Of a DNA stretch of 42,169 nt, positions 1 to 12,500 are shown piece after piece; the first letter of the stretch is position 1, and the number at the start of each line of letters is the position of its first letter. The notes below the pieces were generated by a model that was given only the letters and a program-made list of their open reading frames with translations, was not told the origin of the DNA and did no database searches. The DNA comes from Poronia punctata. Taxonomy: Eukaryota > Ascomycota > Sordariomycetes > Xylariales > Xylariaceae. Both the position numbers and the translations under genes were made by a program. The stretch spans positions 1-42,169 of the forward strand of contig MU401736.1 of the NCBI GenBank assembly GCA_022579005.1. The letters run 5' to 3'.

Positions 1-2835
1 TATTAGCTTATAATTATAAGTATAATATAAGCTATATATATAATAAGTACTAGTTTAAATACTTATAATTATAAGCTTGCTTTTTTTATTAGCTTTTTTT
101 TTTAATAAAAAATTATATTAGCTTAGTATATAAATAGTATATAAATAGTATACTTTTGCAAGTATGCTTAGCTTTAAGCTTAAATAAGGTTAAAAATAAT
201 CTATTAGTATTAAGTATAATAATAAAGCTTTGCTATAAATTGTTAATATATACTAAATATATTTTTAATAATTGCTTATAATATATTTACTTTATGCTTA
301 TTAAATTTAAAAGTTATAAGTATAATAATAAAAATAATTTATTATAAAGTTAGCATATGCTTATAGTTTTTTTTTTATTACTACTAATATTAGCAATTAT
401 ATTTATAGCTTTTTAAAACTAAAAGCATAATATTTAACTTATAGCATATATTATAAACGTACTAAAAGTATATACTAGCTTAAGCGTAAGCAAAAATAAA
501 AGTAAAAGTAAAAGCAAAAGTAAAAGTAAAAGCAAAAGCAAAAGTAAAAGCAAAAGCAAAAATAAAAATAAAAATAAAATAAAAAGGCTAGTAAGTATAA
601 AAGTTTTAAATAAACGTAAAAAAAGTATATTTTAAAAGTTTTTAAGCAATTTAAGCAAGTTAAAAAAAAATAAATAAAAACTGTTAAGCTAGCATAGGCT
701 AACTTTATATAAAGCAAAAGGTAAAAAATTAAAAGGTAATAGTAATAATAATAATATTTAAAGCAAGATTAATAATAAACATTTTAAAAAATTAATAAAA
801 AAAAGTGCTTTTTTAGCATTTACTAAGCGTTTATAAACTTAACGCTTAAAAAATACTAAATTAGCTTAAATAATATAGCAAGTAAAAGTAAAATAAAAAA
901 AATAAAATAAAGCTAATTAGTATATAAATAATATATAATTTACTTATATAGTAAAACTAAGTTTTATACTTTTTAGCAAAAGCTAAGTTTTTTTAGCTAT
1001 ATATTATTAGTATATTAATAATATATACTAAGCAATTATAATATATATATAAGTTACTTAAGTTTTATTATATACTTATTAATTAAAAACGTTTTGCTTA
1101 CGCTTTTAATATATTATTAGCATATATATTATATATTAATATTATATAATAAGCATACTAAAGCTTTTAAATATAATAAATATTATATTATTTATAAGTT
1201 AAAACTTATTTTTTAAGTATACTAATAAAGTATATATTAGCTATAAGTAAACTATATGCTTTAAAAACTTACTTAGTATTAAAAAGCTATTTATAAATAG
1301 TTATATTTACTAAGTTTAAGTTTATACTTATTAAATAGTTAATATATATAAATTATATACTTTATTATATATTACTTATACGTGCTAATATATATATTTT
1401 AAATATATTAATAAAGCTTTATAAATTAATATATAGTAGCATATATAAAAAGTAAGCTATATATATATTTTTAGTTTATTAGTATAAATTACTTTATATA
1501 TAATATTACTTTAAATAATAATATTATAGCTTTAAATAGTTAGTATATACTAAGCATAAAAAAAAAAAACTTTTTATATATAATTATATAGCTTAAAAAG
1601 CTTAACTATAAAGTTAAAAGCATAATTTAGCAAAGCAATATAGTTAATATATGCTAATAATATATTAATAATAAATATATATTAATATTATGCGCTAAGA
1701 TTTAAATAGCTAAAATATAGTTAGCATAACTTTAGTATATATATAATAAAAAGTAAGCTTTATTTTAGCAGCTGTTTTAGTTAATAATATAAGCTAGACT
1801 TATAGTTAATAAAAATAAAGCGTAAATTAAAAAAAGGTTATATTTAAAACCTAGTTAAACTATACTTTATTATTATTAAAAATTAAGCTTATAAAGATTA
1901 TATTAGCAATATATACTATATATATATATATTATATAAAAAGCATATGTTTACTATAATAATACTTATACTTTAATAAGTTTACAGCTTTTAATACTTAT
2001 AAGTTAACATATTTATTTTTATTAATAAGCATGCTAAGCAAATACTATATAAATGCTATATAAATGCTAAAAGTATATTATATATATATTATATAAATAT
2101 TAAATATAGTATAAAAAACAAAAAAATAATAAAGTATATATAAAGTAAAAACAGCTTTTTTACTATATATAGTTAGTATATACTAAGGATTTTTTTTTTA
2201 TATATATAAATTTGCTATATTTATAATATATAGCCTTAGTATATATTATATATATATATATATGCTATGCACGTATATGCTATATATATTAAAAGCGTAT
2301 TTTAATTAAATATAAAAAAATAAATTAAACTTATAATTATACGTTAGTTATTATAAAAAAAAAAGAAATTTAAAAAGTATATAAAAAAAAAATTTTTTAT
2401 ATAAGTAAATTTTACTACTTTAAGCGTATGCTTTATATATGCTAACTTTAATATTTTACTTTATATATACAAACTTAATACTTATTTATTATTTAGCTTA
2501 ATATATATATAAATATATATTTTAACTTTATATATTAACTAAAAATAAAATAATTATAAAGTAACTTATATTATTATAGGCTTTATATATTAATTATAAG
2601 TATTTATAATAAATTAACATTTATACTTATATATATATAGTTTATATATATATAGCATATGCAAACTTGCTATTTTTATAAAAACTTTTTTATGTACTGC
2701 TTAAAAAATATATATACTTTTATATATACTAGCTTTTAATATATAAGTTAGCACCTTTTCTATTTAAGCTTAAAAAAGGTAATTTAAACTTTTTTTAAAC
2801 TTTACTTAATTTTTTGCGCTAGTTAGACTAGCGCT
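1..2835. repeat. RIP-degraded AT-rich repeat block, left edge open
   Basis: The block is almost entirely A/T. Remaining C is nearly always followed by T and remaining G is nearly always preceded by A, so CpA, CpC and CpG have been lost on both strands, as expected after repeated RIP. No reading frame survives. The only open frame (minus strand, about 475-717) is a Phe/Tyr/Cys-only translation of a simple repeat. The element cannot be classified because its left end lies outside the window. Composition becomes normal at about 2835-2880, just after a 7 bp-arm hairpin at 2816-2834 (GCGCTAG/CTAGCGC). Confidence 0.85.
488..585. repeat. Degenerate AAAAGY hexamer tract
   Basis: About 100 bp of imperfect repetition of AAAAGT/AAAAGC, decaying to AAAAAT at its right end, inside the left AT-rich block. 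The T/C alternation at the last unit position and the G to A decay fit RIP acting on an older purine-rich simple repeat. Confidence 0.7.
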
Positions 2836-3521
2836 ATTTTTAACCCTTGCTAAGCTTTTAGTTACCCCCTGCGACCTATATGCTCATAATAATAACAAGG
2901 GTTTAGAACGCGCCTCTTCCCTCTCGATAGCCAATCCAATATCGTTGTATGAACGTACTCGTTAACGTACAGGCATTAAAAATCATTCAAAGCTATTGCA
3001 CTTCTTACTTATTAGTATATAGGAAAAGAGAGAACTGGTAGACGGCTACAAGAGAGGATTGCTAACCTAGAGACCGATTGAATCAGAATATATAATTACG
3101 TACCGATTCCAACCTTCTATTCTACACCTGTGTACCTGAAAGGTATAATAAAGAGGGAAAACAATTGCAACTATAATTGCTCAACTAGAGAGGAAGAACG
3201 GCAATATAAAAGAGCATAAGCAACTCCTCACCTACCTCTCTTGGCCACCATCTTAATAAGGAATTTAGAGCGCAATTATAACGTAGGATTACTACCTTAG
3301 GTTACAAATCTAACCTTAGCACAAACAGTAAAAGCCGAGATTCTTGGCGTCTTCACATGTTAAAGAGGCAGATATTACATACGTAAAGTAGGTATTCCCC
3401 TATAAGTCATTAATATCGTTTTACCCTATAAAAGCATCGCTTACCCAAACGGGATATAGGTAATTAGACGAGCGTCGACAGAGCCAGCTGTCAACCCTCT
3501 TAGCCCAGATACGTCAACTTC
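2836..3521. other. Intergenic transition, no gene seen
   Basis: Composition rises from AT-rich to near normal through this stretch. Stops are frequent in all frames and no conserved motif was recognised. It contains the 3' flank of the minus-strand gene that ends at 3522. It may include a lightly mutated remnant of the neighbouring repeat. Confidence 0.5.
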
Positions 3522-6240
3522 CTAAGAGATACAGCGTATGCTAGGGTTTATTGACCGCAGCCAACGTATAAAGCTTCGTACTTGGATCTTTCCAATATCG
3601 AGCTTGCTGCACCTTACGCGATCGAATACGAGTCTGGTTGGCGCTTCGTTCTCGTCCTTACTCAGTAGCGTTATGACGCTGTTGCCTTTAGAATCCGGTA
3701 TCTCTTCCCGCCTAAAGTTCCCAAATGCTTGAGGGTCGATCACGACTTCCACAAGACAATCCAGAGCCTCGAGTCTTTTACCACTCTCATCGTAGTGAAG
3801 CTGCAAGCCAGCCTTTTGGTTCTCATGCTTCCACGAGATATGCCCTTTGCTATACGATGACAGCTCAAAGGCCGGAGGTCTTAGGTTTGGCTTAGCCGTC
3901 AACGTGCGTTCGCTAGGAGGCGGTGGTGCGCTTGTCGTCTGCGGTATCCTGGATGCTGCCATGGGTGTACTCGTTGTTTTCACAACTACTTCCTCGGCGA
4001 TGTGACTTCCTGTCGAATCCGAGCTCTTGGCTTTTTCGCTTCTGTGACGGTCACTGCTACTACGCGCCGTATTAAGCTTAGCTTTTTTAGGCGCCTCGTC
4101 TCTGTGTACGCTTGACTCATCGTTACCAGCAGCATCGGATTTCCTTTTCCTGGCGGTACTAGTAGTTTCTGTATTTCGTAGGCCATAAAACGCCCATGGC
4201 CGGCCGGTCAACGCATCGGTCCCTTGGACGTCTACATCTTCCTCTTCCTCCTCCGAGCTTTCTGTGTCCGACGTGTTATAATCCTCGTCGCCGGGAATTT
4301 CACCGGCCGTCTCTCGCATCAGTTGCAGCTCCTTTTCTGTAGCATCAGTAACTACCGATGCTGAGTCATCGGAGTCTGATTCCGCACTAGAACTTTCTGC
4401 TGGCGCTGTCGGTGACGGATGGCTGCTGTTGAGATCGCTTGTTGTGCCTAGCAATGTATTAGCATTGAAGTTGTGTCTTTCTTTCGGTTACCCGCAACGT
4501 ACCCTCTTGTTTTCTGCTATTGTGAGTCTTTTCAAATGCTTTCCATGAATCAAATCCTTGCATTTTAGCAACCCAACGCCGGGCTGCATTGAAAGGGTGA
4601 TCGTGTTTGGCTGGTGGATGGGTCGAGTATAGGGGAAATTTGCTTAAACAACGAGCAGAAATCCACGCAACACTCTGATTTCGATCGCTATAAACTTAGT
4701 CAGCTTTCTGTCCATTCGGAGATAAGGCCGGACATACAAAAACATGACGGGAAACTTCCGCTGGCTAACCTTGGGCCCACCCGCTTCGAATCCGGCTGCC
4801 CAGCCGACTATAGCATTGTCCGCACTATTGTCCGCAACGTTTCGCCGGTAAGTATAACACTTCGGGGGGCGTGCTTCTTTGTCGAGAAGGCCTGTGCTGG
4901 CAAGGTTTCCTTCAAGGCCTCCTGCTATCTGATCATCCCACCCAAGAATCATAACTGGCCAAACGCAACGGTCTGGCTTCCAGTAGGCAAAGTAGATGTG
5001 AAACATTTTTGGGTGTTCGATGGATCTGGCTTCCATTTTTCCCAAGGGTCCGAGAGACCCAGCATCGTCAGACGATAACCTTCCGGGGTGTTTTGCTTTA
5101 CCCACGTTGCCCCCTTCCCCTCCCTTTCCGGGAAGCGGCTCGGAATTGGGCGAAATATTCTGCGTAGCTTTTTCTAAAGCATCCTTTTTTATGCGAGGGG
5201 CCCCCACTGGCCCTGACTGTAGTGTCTTCAAGACATGCCTTTTACCCATATATCTCGCTAGCTATAATAGTTCGTTCCTTAGTCATGTTAAACGTTGTCA
5301 ACCGGTTTTTTCGGCTTACCTTTGGCTTATAGCCGTTGGCCATGGCAGTTTCGACATGCTTGTTGTTCATCTCGGCAAGTTCTTTGGTGCAATCGATAAC
5401 CCGGTAACCCAGCTCCTGAACGGCTAGAGCCCAACTCCTAGATTGGTTATTGTGACAACGAGCATTCATGTGTTTTGCCGCTGCCTGAAGGGGACGGAGG
5501 TTGAACCTCAGTTGGTGTTGTTCACATTTTACTATATACCAATTACCGCTGTCGTGCGGGAATTCTGAGATTATGTCCTTGTGCAAGGCTTGGCCTTGCT
5601 GATACACCTCATCGAAGGTTACGGTTCTCGAACTCTCAGTATGATCCGAGGTAAGACGATTAAGCTTTTTGCTAACGAGCGGTTCGTCAGATGAAGCACA
5701 ACTACTTGAAGTATTTTCGGCTTCTCGGGGTTCGTTCGACTTTTGTAGTTTACCAAAAGCTTGGATAGAGGCGACTTCGTTGGGAAATAGCGTTGTTTCA
5801 ACAGACGACGACCGACTTTCTCGGCGTCTAAGACTGGTGAATGTATCAGCAGCATCAGCTGGGCGGGTAGGCGGTGTGGTCGAAGTGCTCCTACTAGACG
5901 ATCTAGCAGCCATGGCTTCGTGGTGGGCTTTATCAAAGTCCGTCTTTTCTCTTTGCTGTCTCTCCTTGATACAACTCATTTTCTCGTCGTAAGTCTCCTT
6001 TATGATGGCCAAAAAGTTGTCGCGCATCTTGTATATCTCAGCGGCCTGTTCCATAAACTGAGGTTGGGTGAGGGTATCTTGTAACCGTTCTAGTCGACGG
6101 TCAAGATCTCGCTCAGCAAGTTTCTCTGTGTCCACTCTCTCCAGTCTGCAAGCCATACATTCATCGTCATGCCTTTTCACCATCAAAACCATTTTCTTAT
6201 GCCATGACTCATGAGGACTATTAAGTGACGGTGACTCCAT
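3522..6240 (-). CDS. Uncharacterised fungal protein with C/H motif and PWWP/Tudor-like segment (4 exons)
   Basis: Exons on the minus strand: 6240-5320, 5261-4738, 4687-4503 and 4447-3522. The introns are 58, 50 and 55 bp with donors GTAAGC, GTATGT and GTACGT, acceptors ATAG, ATAG and CTAG, and branch-like ACTAAG, ACTAAG and GCTAAT. The frame stays open through all junctions (2556 nt, 851 aa). The ATG at 6240 was chosen for its A at -3 and G at +4; an in-frame ATG lies 42 codons upstream. Residues 30-110 are charged and probably coiled coil. Residues 234-263 carry C-x2-H then H-x4-C-H (C239, H242, H257, C262, H263) after a WYIVK motif. Residues 394-504 read like a PWWP/Tudor fold: a WPVMI strand, GWAAGFE, FPVMFFD, then VAWISA and LSKFPLYS. 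Residues 544-740 are acidic and Ser-rich, followed by a conserved-looking 110-residue tail. A nuclear or chromatin role is inference only. The layout resembles an uncharacterised family I recall from other filamentous fungi. Confidence 0.75.
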
Positions 6241-9200
6241 CGTGTCTCCTCTCTGGTGCCTGGGGGTTCGAGGGGAATAGGCGGTAGAGGTCAGCGCAGA
6301 GAGACCAAGTTCCTGGTTTCCCCAAGAGAAAAGCCGTGGATCGAAAGATCCTAACCACACATCCACGGATAAGTCGGGTATGTGCGCGAGGGTCGTGCAG
6401 CAACAGGTATTTGACCGAACCTCGAGAAAAAAATAGCCAGGTCTGAGTGACTACTGCCAAGGATGTTAGTAGTGCCATTGTCTCTAAATACCAATAAGAT
6501 ATTTACTTGAAAGATACTGCATCTTGAAAGTGAGCAATCACTCAGGTCTCTTCGGTGATTAAGTATGGTATGGGAGAGGGAGGTGGGGCATGAAAAATGT
6601 AAACAAGAAGCTGAGCATACAACTTTTTTTCCAGGAAACAGGTGATGGGTGGACCTCTATAAAGAGTAGCAATGTATAAGAACCGCAAGAAGGCATTTGT
6701 CTCAGGGCCAAAACTTATAATCGCTTGAGCCCGTAAAGGGGTAGGTAATGGTACAAGGAGGTAGTCATGTAAGGTATCAAACTTGTCCACAACCTACACG
6801 TAGATACGCACCAGCGGGGGTGGGCACAAGCCAACTAGAGGTCCCTAAACATTTGTGGGTGGCTTTCCAGAACTCCCATCGTACGCATCCAGCCTGGGGT
6901 ACCTGGGGTTGTCAAACCTTGTGGAGGTAGACAAGTAGATAAAAGCTTGTGTATGTTCACTCACGTACAAGATGAAACGAACTTACTGTGTAGCAAGACG
7001 GCATATACTACTTGTAGATACCCGGCCCGCAAGTTGTCAGAGATAAGTTTGCAAAGGGCCCGCCCTATATCTAGGCTTTGCGATCAAGGCCACGCAAAGC
7101 AAACAACAACTTTGTAGTGGGAAGGCGTTTCCCTTGATATATTTCCGTGGAAGGAAAATTCATGTGCCTGTTTCTTCTGAAGAAGCTCAAGCAGTCTGGA
7201 AAATCTAATGCGCGTGATGTTTGAGGGAAACCGCACAAACAAACTTTTGTGATAAAATCAGGACCTACCCAATACTAATCAGTTATACACTCTAGGTTAA
7301 TAGCCGTTGCTAGGAAGTGGTAATGAGGACCTTGGAAATAAAGTTCTGTTAATGTCTAGCGCCTACCACTATTGGCTTGGGGTACTAACGCATATAGGTG
7401 CTAGAAAGCCAGGTTAGGCGGTTTAGGGCTTGGCCTATAGACGACGACCCGGGGGGTCGGGACCTCTATGATGTTGCCAAGAGATGTACCTATATGTATC
7501 ATTTGGTGGCTAGAATCCACCTCGGGTACTTGTTATATACACGTGCATTCACAAAGTTTAAACACATCCAGGTTCCATTGTCTATCTACATATATTGCAG
7601 GTAATTTAACGTGCAGATTACAAGTTAAAAGATAGACCAACTCATTTATAGAACTCCCTACAAGTAGTTTGCCTCTGTACTTAGAACAAGTAGTATAATA
7701 GGAAAAGCCATAGGTACTTGCCAACGTTTGACGTTTTCCTCCGCGTTTAGCGCCTATCTGGTATCTGCGATGGATACGTTTCACTGTTTCTGTTGGCTTT
7801 ACATGCTGTATTCTCCTCTTCCCCTCACTTCTCTAAGGTTAGCCCAGTGTTCCAGACCCTTCTCCGTGAAGTGGTTTATCTTGTGTTGACCCGTCACCTC
7901 TTCACGTAACTTGGGCATATGATCGGCACTCTAGGCCGCTTAAATTCCATCTTAACCTTGAATAAGCCTGTGATCCAACTCGCTAAAACCCTCCTTTTGC
8001 TCTTTTTTCTTTCTTTTTTCCATATTTTGTTACAAGGAACGCAGATCGGTAAATGTATGAGCTCACTAACCTAAAAGCGTGATTGAGAGAGTTTGGGGTA
8101 TTGGCGAGCATCTTTGGACCACACATGCACCGGGCGTGCTGATGTTGATTAAAAATATCCGGTCTGTCTGGCTTGATGACAACCTCAGACTGCCCTGTAT
8201 GCATAGGATCTCCCCTATAAGTTCATTGCAACAACAGGACCATTAGGTAGAGATTGGAATGAAGTAAACAAATTACTCCTACACATACGAGTAGACCAAG
8301 CGCCCGATAGTTGACCGCACCTTTAAAAGTGAATATATACCGTAGCAGTGTGGCTAACGGCAAAGGACGCCCGGTTGTTGTCGGGCCCAAATCCGATAGG
8401 TCAATGTAAACCGCCTTTCGACATAAAATGCCAAAGGAGGATAGGTAGAGTCACTCTCTGCCTTGGCCAATATGCTAAGCGAGGCCCTGCGCCTGCTACT
8501 GCGATACGTAACACCAGGAGAATTTGTTGCTCTGTTTCCTTGCTCTGTAACAGAGGTCTTGCCAGCCGGTTGTTCTCATGCAAGAGCTATCACATCTAGC
8601 TAAGGCTCTAGGTCTAGTCGCGGTTGCCTGTGTAGCTCGGAGGCTGATTTTTGGCGACTAGGTCTACAGTTTTATCACTTTCATTGGGTAATTACAAACC
8701 GTGACGCAAGGGATGACCACGAGGAAGTGATAACCTACTAGGTGCATTGTTCTTTCCTAATCTGATCTGAACTAAGGAAAGTCCATGAGATAGCAGTGGC
8801 CGTCCGACGCAACTTATCATACCGCTTAGGTCTTAAGTCCTTCAAGAAGAGGACATATCTAATAGAGTACCTACTGAGCTGCGCCCAGCCTGCGAGGAAC
8901 CGGCGGCTCAATGTGCGCTATCAGTAGATGCAGGCACACATACCTGAGATACGACTCTTGTTATTCCGACAGTACGTGGTACACAAAGGGCTCATAGCAA
9001 GACAAGGGAAATATGCGATACGAAGAGATTAGCGTCCAGCAGAGCAACACAGCCATGGAGGGAATACTACATCCAAGCAAGGGCAGGTCGCCACTTGAGT
9101 TGTATCGTATGTATTCTATCGCTAGGTACAAGGTAACTTACAAGCCGATACTGCCATCGATACTAAAACGACGATAATAGGGGTGAATGATTAAGCTCTA

Positions 9201-9511
9201 ACCTAGCATCACAATCAAAGTATTTGCGTTTGCCTAGTCCATATACAGCCACCAGAACCCAGATCAGATCAGCACATGAGTGAAAGCGTGGGATAAAAAT
9301 ATTATGTTTGAAACGCAACGCCCCTTCCCGAGATGAGCTTGTGCATGAAAAACAACCGCCTCCAGCCCAGTCTCGATCAAATCAATGCGCAACCAACCAT
9401 TCCTCCTAACCGAGAGAGGCCGGCCCATTTATAGTATAGAAGAATACCTTTCTACGCTTTAGACATAGCGAATACTGTCACGCTCGGGAAACATCGGCCG
9501 CGCCTAGATGA
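6241..9511. other. Long intergenic region, no convincing gene
   Basis: About 3.3 kb of normal base composition between the 5' end of the C/H-motif gene and the 3' end of TOR. Open frames are all under about 90 codons, lack recognisable motifs and do not join through splice sites I could find. No tRNA or 5S-like internal promoter was recognised. The left few hundred bases should hold the promoter of the gene starting at 6240 and the right few hundred the TOR 3' UTR. Confidence 0.55.
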
Positions 9512-12500
9512 TTACCAGAAAGAGCACCAGCCGATGTAATGTTGACAAAGGTTCTCTAGCTTGGTGGCCTCCATGATGAGCTTGTTCACCTGTTGGACGA
9601 CCTCCAATTCCTCGGTCGGTTTGAAGTCGCGGCCAGTCAGTTTCTGGTTCACCCGATCAAGCACCTCCACAGCACGGGCGTTCTGGATCTCGGCCATCTC
9701 ACCCTCATGCTGGGTAGGGATGTTCATTATGCTCGAGTTGGTGCGGGCTCGCGTACGCGTTCCGGGCGGCCCACCTTGGTGCATCGGGTCACCCGTGGCT
9801 TGAGACGCGAGTAATTCCGATGGGGGCCGCTCAGCATCTAGGATACTTGTTCTTCTAGGTCGTTGTGTGCCAGCTCCAAGTGCGGCTTCACGTTCGGAGT
9901 GGAAGTTGGGCCCGTTAGGCGAAGCAACATTCGTCAATCTCCAAGTGAGAAGAGGATCATGTATAAACTATTCGGAATCCAAATCGTTAGCAACTGTGCG
10001 ACACCCCGTGGATGTCTGCCTTTTAGGATGCCGAGTGACGGCGGGGACAAATGACTTACAGCTTCGAGAACGGCCATAACGCTTTCCTTGTTCTCCCGAA
10101 GCACGCGCATCACGTGCTCACACGTGATTCGGAAACTTCCCTCGATATTGCTCACCTCCATTGCGTACGTGAGCATGCGGGTAAGGCGGAATGGCACCCT
10201 CTCAGGGTACTTGTCTCGTTTCATGGCAACCTCGAAGCAGTCACCAAAATCGATATGGATGATCTTGCCGGTGACCTGGTCGAGCATCAGATTACTGGGA
10301 TGTCGGTCACCTAGGCCGAGAATGTAGCCGACCATGCTCATGACACCCAGACTGCGCGTGTAATTGGTGCGGCGTTCGAGCCAAGCCTCCGAACTCTTGC
10401 TCTTTAGCCAGAGAACGCGGTATAGGTCCTGGCCGGTAGTATTGTCAAGTGCGTAGCCAAACACTTCAACCTTCTGCATCAGGGTCAGGTTATCGTAGTC
10501 TGGAGCCATTTGCAACATGATCCTGTGTTCGATATTGAGAAGAATGCTTCGACTCTGGCGGTATTCTCTGATTAGAACATGTAGGGTGTCGCTGTTGGGA
10601 ACCCATCCGAGACAACCCGAGTTCTGACTCAGCGGGATGGCTGGATATCGCTGGATGCCCAGGTGTCTCTTGTAACATTCCGAGTCGTTCGCCAAGAGCG
10701 TGTTGCATAGGCCGAAAAGCTGCATGACACGTTCGTCTTGTCGTATATCTTCGTGTCCCTTGAGGAGGAAGGCATAGCTTTTTCCGTCACTGCCTGTCAT
10801 GATCATCTTGCGAGGGCGCTGTTTCGAGTTGATAACACTGAAGACAGGGTCAAAGGCCATAATACGCACAATCGGGGCGCCACTGCGGTATGTGCCCGGC
10901 ACGGCAAGGTCGAGGTCCTTGGCGTTTAGCAGTTTCGGCGAACAGTATGTGAGCTCAAGCGACGTCATCTGTGGCAGCTGTCGTCCTATCCGGCGGAATA
11001 CCTGGTAGTATAGGTCCCAGGCACTGTTGATGTCGCTGACATCGTGACTGGCCTCGTACTGGCGACACCATTCCCGCGCCTCTGTGAGGTCCCGCCCGAA
11101 TGTCTGGGCAAAGCTTATCTCCCTCAGCGTATCAGGGCCCTTCTCAAGCTGCTCGTGGAGCGGGCCAAGCGTAGCGAACATGCCCTCGATATTGTGGTCA
11201 CTAAACCAAAGTCTCGATGCCTCCTCGATGCCTTCGTGCCACTGTTCGTGCCATAGTACCGCTACGCGAATAAGCTCGTGGCTAACAAGATCTGCCTGCT
11301 CCACCAGCTTGGCGCTATGGGCTCGCATGCTGTCCATGATGAGAGCCGCGGATTTCGACCTCCTGGTGTTTTGGGCCGACTTCATGGCGACCGTGAGGGG
11401 ATACACCAGCGCCTGCGGATGATTGCGGCCCACGTCAGCAAGCAAGTTGTGGATCGACTGTCGCACTCGCGGGTTGGGCTGGTTGATGCGCGCAATGAGT
11501 TGTGGGATGACTTCCAGCCAGGTATCTACACTAACGGTACCAAAGCCCTGTGTGACTGCCGCATTGACCTCGCTGCTCCCTCCGTGTGCAAACCAGAGCG
11601 TCAGGAGACGGAGAGTGTCCTGTAGAGAGCTGCCGGACGACAGGGCGATGGATTTGAAGAATCCCGTCACTGCCGGAACGACATGGTTCGTCACCAAGAC
11701 CGGGTCGGGCCGGGCCGACTTCCTATCGACAGGGGACGTGAGGGTCTGCACGATCTCGAAGTTGGCCAGCGCCCAGGCGTGCCAGGCCTTGTACCATTTA
11801 GGGTTGTACTGCGTGGCTTTGGAATACGATGTCAGGATATCCTGGACGCTTGGATGTTGCCAATCGCTCTTATTCAGAGCCACCTGCCACTCTCCCTGTC
11901 TGAGGAAGCACTTTGCCAAAAGGATCATCTGGTCTTGTAATTCCTTCTGTGTCCTCAAGTGGGCCACGTTGGGGTCTACGTGTTGGACGTGTTGAAAGCC
12001 GTAGTCGGCGCCGCCTTCGCCCCCGTTTGTAACCGACTGCATCGAGGCACGCGCCATCTCTAGACGTTGCACCGTGTCGGCAGTGAAGTTTCGGAGACAA
12101 AATAATGTCTTCTCTGCATGCTGTGTCGGACGCATGTGCGCTTGTTGGCCGGATTCCCAGTAAAATTTCAAAACGGCATAGACAACCTGCGGCGATATTC
12201 TCCTATTAGGCATAGCCCGAGACTGGCCATTCTGGGTCTGGGTCCAGTAGGGTATGATATTGTCTAGCGGCTCGTCACTGCCGACGAGCTGCTTCAGAGA
12301 CTTCTCGGCGAGCCCCATTCGTCCCGACTTCCTGCACAGATTTGCAAACTTTATCGACATGTGCATGTTTTCCTCGGGCGTGATGACAAGAGCGCGAAGC
12401 CTAAGCATGCGTTGCCAAACCTCGACGTTTCTTTGACATCCCTTGAGGCGAGTCTCCCACGTACGTCTCATCGTCGCTTTCCTCTTTTCGTCCGCTTGCT

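Noticed and set aside
475..717. 80-codon minus-strand ORF rich in Phe, Tyr and Cys
   Set aside because: It is the translation of a simple AAAAGY repeat inside RIP-mutated DNA.
4614..5427. Plus-strand ORFs of 154 and 135 codons
   Set aside because: They lie antisense to exons 2-3 of the four-exon gene, which has matching splice sites and conserved motifs.
6542..8599. Several 60-85 codon ORFs on both strands in the long intergenic region
   Set aside because: They are short, isolated and motif-free, and none can be joined by plausible introns.
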